Source of the DNA: Nitrospira sp. UW-LDO-01 | GTDB taxonomy: Bacteria > Nitrospirota > Nitrospiria > Nitrospirales > Nitrospiraceae | DNA: 43,976 bases | Direction: 5' to 3' | Assembly: GCA_002254365.1 (NCBI GenBank) | Contig: NIUT01000122.1 | Location: forward strand, 1-43,976 | Part shown: in pieces, positions 8,004-14,800 of the stretch | How positions within the stretch are numbered: position 1 is the stretch's first letter | Layout: every line of letters begins with the position of its first letter | Notes under the pieces: generated by a model | Told to the model about the DNA's origin: nothing | Databases searched by the model: none | What the model saw: the letters and a program-made list of their open reading frames with translations, nothing else | Program-made: the position numbers and the translations under genes

Positions 8004-8064
8004 GTTTCGAGTTTCTCGTTTCGGGTTCGGCGGGACCGGAAATTCGAAACCCCAAACTCGAAAC
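8004..8064. repeat. REP-like imperfect palindrome
   Basis: GTTTCGAGTTT at 8004-8014 and its exact reverse complement AAACTCGAAAC at 8054-8064 enclose a partly complementary core, so the stretch can fold into a long hairpin. More motifs of the same kind (CGTTTCTC, GTTTCGGG, TTCGAAACC) lie at 7954-8052. It occupies the whole gap between two operon genes and could affect mRNA stability or simply be a dispersed repeat. Confidence 0.55.
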
Positions 8065-8090
8065 TTACTGTGCCTCATGAGAAACAGGTC

Positions 8091-8933
8091 ATGAGCTTCT
8101 CAGATCGCATGCTCAAGATCGATCGGCGAATCATCTTCTTGATGATCGGTCTCTGTACCCTCTTGCCGTTGCTCTATCCGGTCGGGTTGCCGATCAAGAT
8201 TTCGCCGGAAGTGCGCGGCGTGTATGACCATATTGAGTCGTTACCGGAAGGGTCGGTGTTTCTCCTCTCGATCGATTTTGATCCGGCCTCAAAGCCGGAG
8301 CTGTATCCCCAAGCGATTTCGCTGCTCCGACACGCGTTCAGGAAAAATCTTCGTGTGATGACGATGACCTTGTGGGTATCCGGCACCGGGATGGCGGACC
8401 AGATCGTGACGCAGGTCGCCAAGGAGATGGGAAAGGAATATGGAAAGGACTACGCCTTTCTCGGGTGGAGTCCCGGCGGACAGGCCGTGATCATCAATAT
8501 GGGGCAGGATCTCTACTCGGCCTTCCCCAGCGACTATGGCGGCAAACCGACGAAGGGGCTGCCTGTGTTGGAGGGCGTGCGCAATCTGAAAGATGTGACG
8601 TACATGGTTAGTCTGGGTGCAGGACGACCGGGGGTGGAAGAGTGGTACGTCTTTGGGAAGGATAAGTACAAATTTGAAATGGGTGGTGGCTGTACAGGCG
8701 TCATGGCGCCTGGACTCTATCCATTGCTCCGGAGCGGGCAGATCAACGGCCTGATCGGGGGTCTCCGTGGGGCGGCGGAATATGAAAGCTTGATCGGTCA
8801 AAAAGGCAAGGCGGTGGCCGGCATGGATGCACAGTCCGCGACGCATGTGGCGATCATTGTTCTGGTCATCACGTGCAACCTGATCTATTTTTCGCAGCGG
8901 CGGGCCTTACGGGCTCAGGGGCACCTCGGGTAG
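8091..8933 (+). CDS. Bitopic membrane protein of the MutL/DUF6754 operon
   Basis: A 280-residue protein with a hydrophobic helix near the N-terminus (about residues 14-36, IIFLMIGLCTLLPLLYPVG) and one near the C-terminus (about 253-270, VAIIVLVITCNLIYFSQRR). The 215 residues between form an alpha/beta domain (GSVFLLSIDFDPASKPELYP, LRVMTMTLWVSG, YAFLGWSPGGQAVIINMGQD, FEMGGGCTGVMAPGLYPLL). I do not recognise the family. I prefer ATG at 8091 over GTG at 8070, because the extra residues are encoded by sequence bordering the repeat and there is no ribosome binding site before 8070; the site before 8091 is weak as well. The large soluble domain is probably outside the cytoplasm. Confidence 0.72.
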   Translation: MSFSDRMLKIDRRIIFLMIGLCTLLPLLYPVGLPIKISPEVRGVYDHIESLPEGSVFLLSIDFDPASKPELYPQAISLLRHAFRKNLRVMTMTLWVSGTGMADQIVTQVAKEMGKEYGKDYAFLGWSPGGQAVIINMGQDLYSAFPSDYGGKPTKGLPVLEGVRNLKDVTYMVSLGAGRPGVEEWYVFGKDKYKFEMGGGCTGVMAPGLYPLLRSGQINGLIGGLRGAAEYESLIGQKGKAVAGMDAQSATHVAIIVLVITCNLIYFSQRRALRAQGHLG

Positions 8934-8949
8934 TAGATAGGGGATAAGG

Positions 8950-9699
8950 ATGGATGCCACAATATTTGGAGCTTGGGTTGCAACAGGGTTAACGCTCCTG
9001 ATCTTTTCCTTTCTCTATAAGGACACCCCGCTCTTTAAATTCGCCGAACATCTCTATGTCGGGGTCTCGATCGGGTACACGATCGTGAAGACCTACGACA
9101 CCGTGATTCTGCACCTCATCATCAAGCCGATCGTCGAGAACGGAGAGTTTGCGCTCTTCATTCCCGTGGCAATCGGGATGCTCATGTTGACTCGCTATGT
9201 GCCAAAGGCGGCCTGGATGTCTCGGTATGCCTTTGCGTTTATCGTGGGAATGGGGTCGGGCTTGGCCATTCCACGGACGATCTCGTCGTTTATTTTGAAG
9301 CAAATCGAGGATACCGTGCGTCCGCTTTTGTCGATCGCGGGACCGGATGGGCTCACCTTTTCAATGAATCTGCTCAATCCGGCCAGTAACCTCAATGCCA
9401 TCATTATCTTGCTGGGGGTCAGCTCGGTGCTCTTCTATTTTTTCTTTTCCATCGAGCATAGCGGAACGGGAAAAGCGGTGGCGCGAACCGGCATCATGTT
9501 CCTCATGATCTCCTTCGGCGCCGGGTTTGGGTACACGGTGATGGCTCGTATGTCGCTTTTGATCGGTCGACTCAGCGATCTTATCGAGTTTTCCGACGCT
9601 TCCTACGGTCGCCCCACAATCTGGTTGGTGGTTGCCGTCGTGGCCGCGTTGGTTCTTCTCAGTCGGCGGTCGAGCCTCGGTGCGCAGGAAAAACAATAA
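8950..9699 (+). CDS. Multi-pass membrane protein, last gene of the MutL/DUF6754 operon
   Basis: A 249-residue integral membrane protein with seven or so hydrophobic segments (for example residues 5-22, 57-80, 93-112, 142-165, 176-200 and 222-240). A conserved-looking N-terminal block reads F-L-Y-K-D-T-P-L-F-K-F-A-E-H-L-Y-V-G. I know no named family. It starts 16 bases after the preceding gene, with GATAAGG upstream. It is the last gene before a MITE-like repeat. The even spacing and shared strand indicate that it belongs to the same transcript as the MutL-type ATPase. Confidence 0.77.
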   Translation: MDATIFGAWVATGLTLLIFSFLYKDTPLFKFAEHLYVGVSIGYTIVKTYDTVILHLIIKPIVENGEFALFIPVAIGMLMLTRYVPKAAWMSRYAFAFIVGMGSGLAIPRTISSFILKQIEDTVRPLLSIAGPDGLTFSMNLLNPASNLNAIIILLGVSSVLFYFFFSIEHSGTGKAVARTGIMFLMISFGAGFGYTVMARMSLLIGRLSDLIEFSDASYGRPTIWLVVAVVAALVLLSRRSSLGAQEKQ

Positions 9700-9701
9700 C
9701 A

Positions 9702-9829
9702 GTCTGCTGAAAAGCCCTCCGGTCATCCTTCGAGAGCCTCAGGACGAATGGAGTGGTTATTGAAAGCATTGAGGTTTTCCGTTCGTACTGAGCCTGTCGA
9801 AGCACACAAACCGAGTTTTTTCAGCAGAC
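9702..9829. repeat. MITE-like inverted-repeat element
   Basis: A 128-base element with perfect 12-base terminal inverted repeats: GTCTGCTGAAAA at 9702-9713 and TTTTCAGCAGAC at 9818-9829. An inner imperfect inverted repeat (CTTCGAGAGCCTCAGGACGA near 9729 against TACTGAGCCTGTCGAAG near 9787-9803) lets the whole element fold into a long hairpin. The CTGAGCCTGTCGAAG core is a motif I know from dispersed intergenic repeats of several bacteria. No open frame is present. It begins three bases after an operon stop, so it may also end transcription. No target-site duplication is obvious. Confidence 0.65.
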
Positions 9830-9995
9830 GGATAGATCTTTTTGGTCTCTCTGATTTTTCTGGTGAGCCGGATCTGCCGATGCCAGACTCTTGACGAAAT
9901 GGACCATAGTCCAGATACACTGTGTCAGCGAGATGAAACGTATTGTGTTCTAAACAGGCCAAACAGACCGCATAGACGAGATCGACCTCATCATC

Positions 9996-11231
9996 ATGAC
10001 AAAGAGTTCAACCAAAGATTCTGTCCAATATCCGATCCTCAGAAATCTTCAGTTCTCACCCATCAAGCAGGGGGAAGATCAGTTGGTCGTGCTGTGGGAC
10101 CCAAGTGGGCTGAGTCAAGAAAAGCTGGTGCTGCCGCTCAACTTCTTTTTTATCGTGCAGCATTTTGATGGAGAACATTCCCTCCTGGATATCGGGGGGG
10201 TGTACTTGAAACGGTTCGGTGAGTTTCTGCTCCCGAGCAAAGTTGAGCAGCTGGTCGCAGATCTGGATGAGAAGCTGTTTCTGGAAGGTCCACGGATTGA
10301 GGCCGCACGGCAACAGGCTCTGGCCGAGTATCGACAACGGCCGTTCCGTCCCGCGGTGTTTGTCGGACGAAGTTATGAAGCGGATGGCGCCAAACTGCGC
10401 AAGCAGATCGACGGATTCTTCACCTCAAGCGAAGGGCCCGATTTCAAGCCATCTGAGAACAAAGGGAAGTTGATCAAAGGGCTCGTGACGCCCACCTACG
10501 ACCTCAAACAAGCAGGACCGGTCTACGCATGGGGCTACAAAGAACTTCAAGAAAGTCAGCAGCCGGACGTCTATGTCATCATCGGGACCGCCCATGCCGG
10601 TCTTGAACATGTGTTTGCCGTGACGGACAAGGATTTTGAAACGCCGTTTGGCCTGATCCCAACGGATCAACAGATTGTGACGCGGCTCAAGGCATTGGTG
10701 CCGGATTGTGTTGACGAAGAGATCGCACACCAGGCTGAACCTGCGATTGAATTCCAGCTGCCGTTTCTTCAGACGAGTGTCAACAAACCCTTCACCATTG
10801 TTCCAATTCTTTCCTCGTTTTCAGCATCCAGCCTGAAAGATGTAACCGTTCAGCATTCCGTGGAGCAATTTCTTACGGCTCTCCGGAATACTATTACTGA
10901 ATCTGGAAAGACAGTCTGCGTGATCGCGGCCGGAGAATTGGCCCATCTTGGTCTGCGCTATGGCGATACTGCACCACCTACCGATTTTTCGTTCCACCGT
11001 TCCATGCAGCGGGACTTAGAAATGCTGAAGCACGTGGAAGAACTCAAGCCTGAGGAATTCGCTGCCTATATTCAGAGAGAAAACGATCAGCGTCGCATTT
11101 CCGGCTTCTCGCCCATCTACTGCCTCTTGCGAGTGATCCAAGCCGAGAAGGGGCAGGTTCTCCGCTACGATCGCGGTATCACCGATCAATATAACTCTAC
11201 GGCGACCTACACCAGCATGGCGTTTTTCTAA
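9996..11231 (+). CDS. MEMO-family protein (AmmeMemoRadiSam system protein B)
   Basis: A 411-residue protein. Residues about 1-105 form an N-terminal winged-helix/PqqD-like domain (LPLNFFFIVQHFDGEHSLLD, F-L-L-P-S-K-V-E-Q-L). Residues about 165-411 are MEMO-like: KGLVTPTYDLKQAGPVYAW, D-V-Y-V-I-I-G-T-A-H-A-G-L near 190-202, F-x-T-P-F-G-L-I-P-T-D, E-x-A-H-Q-A-E-P-A-I-E-F-Q-L-P-F-L near 243-259, and A-A-G-E-L-A-H-L-G near 308-316. MEMO proteins share a fold with class III extradiol dioxygenases, with the metal-ligand histidines partly conserved. The 'Amme' and radical-SAM partners are not in the window. The gene stands alone, about 165 bases after the MITE-like element. Its substrate is unknown. 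Confidence 0.85.
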   Translation: MTKSSTKDSVQYPILRNLQFSPIKQGEDQLVVLWDPSGLSQEKLVLPLNFFFIVQHFDGEHSLLDIGGVYLKRFGEFLLPSKVEQLVADLDEKLFLEGPRIEAARQQALAEYRQRPFRPAVFVGRSYEADGAKLRKQIDGFFTSSEGPDFKPSENKGKLIKGLVTPTYDLKQAGPVYAWGYKELQESQQPDVYVIIGTAHAGLEHVFAVTDKDFETPFGLIPTDQQIVTRLKALVPDCVDEEIAHQAEPAIEFQLPFLQTSVNKPFTIVPILSSFSASSLKDVTVQHSVEQFLTALRNTITESGKTVCVIAAGELAHLGLRYGDTAPPTDFSFHRSMQRDLEMLKHVEELKPEEFAAYIQRENDQRRISGFSPIYCLLRVIQAEKGQVLRYDRGITDQYNSTATYTSMAFF

Positions 11232-11507
11232 CGACAGCTCAGTCCGTAAAACTCCTTCCCGTTGTCCCATCCTGCCCCAAATGGACAATGCGGAATGTCT
11301 AATGAATTAGACAGTTATAACCATATGATTTATATTGATAGATGTAGACTTTGTCTAGCGGATGTCTTCCTCTGTAGAAAAGTTCCGCAAAGTCTGTTGA
11401 GTGGTATTGCGAGCGTGAATTCACCACAACCTCTTGTATCTATTAAAAATACTGATCCATTTGATCGTTCGTACAAAAAGGCACAGTGATTGCTCACGAA
11501 TATTGTT

Positions 11508-11583
11508 GCTGGTGAAGGTCTGGGTGATTTTGGACCGGCCTCCGAATGACCCATTCCTTCGCAAGAAGGAACCCTTCACCAGC
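11508..11583 (+). ncRNA. Candidate structured RNA with a three-way junction
   Basis: An 11-base outer stem pairs GCTGGTGAAGG (11508-11518) with CCTTCACCAGC (11573-11583) without mismatch. Inside are two adjacent hairpins. One pairs TGGGTGATT (11521-11529) with AATGACCCA (11545-11553), with one mismatch and an inner GGA/TCC extension. The other pairs TTCCTTC (11554-11560) with GAAGGAA (11565-11571) around a GCAA tetraloop. The GNRA-type loop on the plus strand favours a plus-strand RNA. It lies 277 bases after the MEMO gene and about 300 before the oxidase start. It could be a leader element, a small RNA or part of a mobile element; I recognise no known class. Confidence 0.45.
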
Positions 11584-11698
11584 TCTTTATTTCTCAGGTT
11601 CACTAGCGGCCGGAGTCACGCTGGAGGCCGGTGTCTCAGTGCACCATCAGAGGACGTGGGGGTGTGGTGCCCAAAAGCACCTCAGCCACACAAAAAAC

Positions 11699-11728
11699 TT
11701 GACACCGTTTCTAGCAAGCGGCTACATA
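11699..11728 (+). promoter_or_regulatory. Probable promoter of the first multicopper oxidase gene
   Basis: TTGACA at 11699-11704 (perfect -35) and TACATA at 11723-11728 (four of six to the -10 consensus) are separated by 18 bases. This would give a leader of about 145 bases before ATG 11880. The second oxidase gene has a matching arrangement with the same perfect -35 and 18-base spacer. Confidence 0.5.
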
Positions 11729-11879
11729 GCTTGCTAAGACAATGGGATTAGCCGGGCTAAGAGCGTGAAAATACTTAATTTTTAAATGTGGGTCGATGTT
11801 GAAGTGGGAGAAGTAATTGGGGGTTTTTCAATACGATCATCCGCTCTCAGGGATGCATCTAAGCGAGGGGAGGCCAAGT

Positions 11880-14800
11880 ATGGGAGTTCTATTTTTTAAA
11901 CCTTTTAGAGGGCTGAGGCGATCAGGCATCGCGCGGATGCTCCAGTCAGTCTTGCTGGCTGGGGGTCTGTTTGCGGCGCCTGGGTTGTTTGCTGCCGAGT
12001 CGGGGGTTGCTCCTCATGGTGGGCATGCGACTCCGGTGGCGATGCCAGGCTGGGCCCAACAGCTGAAGGGGCAGACGGTGGTTGAGAATGCCATCGAAGG
12101 GCGCGCCGACAATGCCCAAAAGATGGAGATGCAGCATCATCGCCTGATGGAGAAGCTCGGACAGCAGGCTCAAAGTGATGCGCAGGTGCAGCAGACGTCC
12201 GGTGCATTCAACAATATGTCGATGATGCACCAGTATATGGGGCAGGATGGGAGCAGCTTCCTGTTGATGACGGATGCAGGAAAGGGTGAACCGGTCCTCA
12301 GCTCGGGAGGGAAGTGCCCTGCCGGCGTGCCGGTAAAACAGTTCGATGTGTCCATGATCAACATCGAAATCACCTTGAATCGTTGGCTCGATTTTTATCC
12401 GGGCTACATGTACGTGTTGACGGAGGATCTCTCCAAGGCTCGTGCAGAGGAAACGAAAAATAAAGAAGCCAGAGAGAAAGATGGGTACGATCCGGGTGCC
12501 GTTACCACCGGATTGCAGGGTGATGTGATTCAGCCGTTGGTCATGCGCGCAAACCCTGGAGATTGCGTGAAGATGACCTTGCGCAATCAGATGGAAGGTG
12601 AGGATGGGAGTCTGTTCATTCAGGCGTCCAGCATGATCGTAAGCTCGTCTGGTAAGCCGGCGACCACCACGAATCCTGAATCGATTGTGGCGCCAGGCAA
12701 GGTGCAAGAATTTGAATGGTATCTTCATCCTCAGATGCAGGAAGGCGTACGTCAGTTCCATTCCTTCAGTCATGACCGTGAGTTGACGGTGTTGGGCCTC
12801 TTCGGGGCGTTCGTTGTCGAGCCGAAGGGTTCTAAGTACGTCGACGCGTTGGGGAGTGGGGGGGCTGCACCTGAAGTGAAGAGCGGCTGGCAGGTCAATA
12901 TTGACAACGGCTCCGGACCTGACTTCCGTGAGTTTGTGCTGTTCTACCATGAGATCGGGGACGAAGCGTTCCGTCCGTTGAACAAGAAGGGCGACTTCCT
13001 GCCTCAACGTGACCCATTGACCGATGCCTATCGTCCAGGCGGTCGCGCGATTAACTATCGCAGTGAGCCGTTTGGGATCGACCAGATGCATCTCCAGCAC
13101 GAGTATTTCGGGTTTGAAGATGAATCGATGGCCTACAGCTCCTATACATTCGGCGACACGCCGACCACGATTGCTCGTGGCTACTTAGGCGATCCAGTGA
13201 AGTGGCGGGTGGTCCATGGTGGTTCCGAAGTGTTCCATTCACACCATCCTCATAGTGGGTCGATCCGGTGGCAGCGGAGCCCAGGCACCGAGCCCAACAA
13301 TCTCTGGGCCATGGGTGTGGATGGGCCCGTGAAGTATCCGATCGTGAGAACGAAGTCGGATCGCGTGGATGTGGAAGTGATCGGTCCATCTGAGGCGTTG
13401 GACCTTGAGCCTGAATGCGGTGGTGGTGGTTGTCAACATTTGGCAGGGGAGTTTCTCTATCACTGCCATGTGGCCCACCATTATGTAGCCGGCATGTGGG
13501 GGTATGGTCGATTCTACAATACGCTTCAAATGGGGGCGGCCCATACCGACAGCATGCCGGATCTCCGTGAGTTGCCGGATCGCATCGGTCGGATGAAGCT
13601 CGGTGTTTCGTCCGATAAGCTGATCGGTACCACGGTTGATTGGTTCGGCAAGACGTTTAAGATTGTCGACAAGGGGCAGAAGACCAACTGGAAGTCTAAC
13701 CCGGTCGTCGTGAACGTCAAGGATTGGGTTGAGATGTTTGTCCCGGCACAAGGAAAGCCGGGCCATACCGATGATGAAAAGGGACAGATCCTGTCCTATG
13801 ATTCAACGGTGTGGGATTGGAAGTGGGACGGAAATATCGCGCGTGGTGAACGTGAAAGTACCGCGCAGAATCCTAAATATACATGGGCAGCCAAGTGGGA
13901 GGACAGCACCAGGCCTGCTATTCTGTTTGATCCAACCACGGCCAAGATGGCGTGGCCATTGTTCAAACCGCACTTCGGCAAGCGTGTGCCGTTCTCAGCA
14001 AACCACAGCGGAGCGCCCTGGTTGGAGCCGATTCACCAGGATGAAAATGGTGAGCGGACCTCCGAGCCAGCCAAGCCGGGTGAGCAGGGCCGATGGAGCC
14101 TCTGCCCCGAAAATGCGAATCGTAAGCACTACAACATCCACTTCGTGCGGATGCCGATTACCCTGGCTAAGAAGCAGGGCAAAGAGCCGGCCATGGTCGA
14201 CAAGGACGGCTTGATCTATGTGCTTCATGAAGAAGAACGTTTGACCAGAGCGAATGACGATCTGAAGCTTCCCGCAGTCATTCGTGCCAACGTGTATGAC
14301 TGTGTGGACGTGCTGCTGACGAGCGAGTGGGATGACGACGACTACACGAATTTCCAGTCATCCAAGATCAACATCCATCCCCACTTTTTCCAGTTCGACA
14401 CGGGGAACTCGGATGGTGTGATCTCAGGGTTTGAATATGAGATGTCAGTCCGGCCGTTCACCATGTGGGGGAAAAAGACCAAGCATGGGTTGCCGGCTCC
14501 GATGGTGGCGAAGCTAGAGGGTGCCGTGAAGGCTGGAGCGAAATCGCTCAAGATCAAGATGGCTCCAGGCGCCACGCCCTTCCATGTCAATACCGAAGTC
14601 ATGGTCGGGATGGATTGTTTAGACAAGGGGAACGATCCGACGGCCTCATTGCCACGGGACAAGAGCTGCCAAGAGGTTGCCCGGATCAAGGAGATCAAGG
14701 GCAATCAGGTGACGTTCTATAAGCCGTTGAAGAATAATCACCCGGCGGGTGATCTGGTATCGCCGGAGTTTGTCCGCTATCGGTGGTGGGTGGATGTAGA

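Larger units (their letters stand above)
11232..11879. other. 648-base non-coding region upstream of the first oxidase
   Basis: No convincing gene is visible. The part from about 11290 to 11480 is AT-rich without clear motifs. From 11508 on the region is unusually rich in self-complementary sequence: a candidate three-way-junction RNA (11508-11583), a GGCCGG direct repeat near 11607 and 11629, and a GTGTGG...CCACAC stem around 11660-11690. These are followed by a promoter-like pair at 11699-11728. A TTG at 11817 could extend the oxidase by 21 residues, but the Shine-Dalgarno evidence favours 11880. Confidence 0.6.

Noticed and set aside
11434-11751. 105-codon frame in the gap before oxidase 1
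   Set aside because: It crosses the palindromic region, has no binding site and no recognisable protein features; RNA structure explains the region better.
11817-11880. TTG start adding 21 residues to oxidase 1
   Set aside because: No binding site before 11817, whereas GGGGAGG precedes ATG 11880 and gives a proper signal peptide.
11946-13100. Long open frame of 384 codons on the minus strand inside oxidase 1
   Set aside because: It mirrors the high-GC codon pattern of the oxidase gene, has no family features and no binding site; the plus strand is clearly the coding one.
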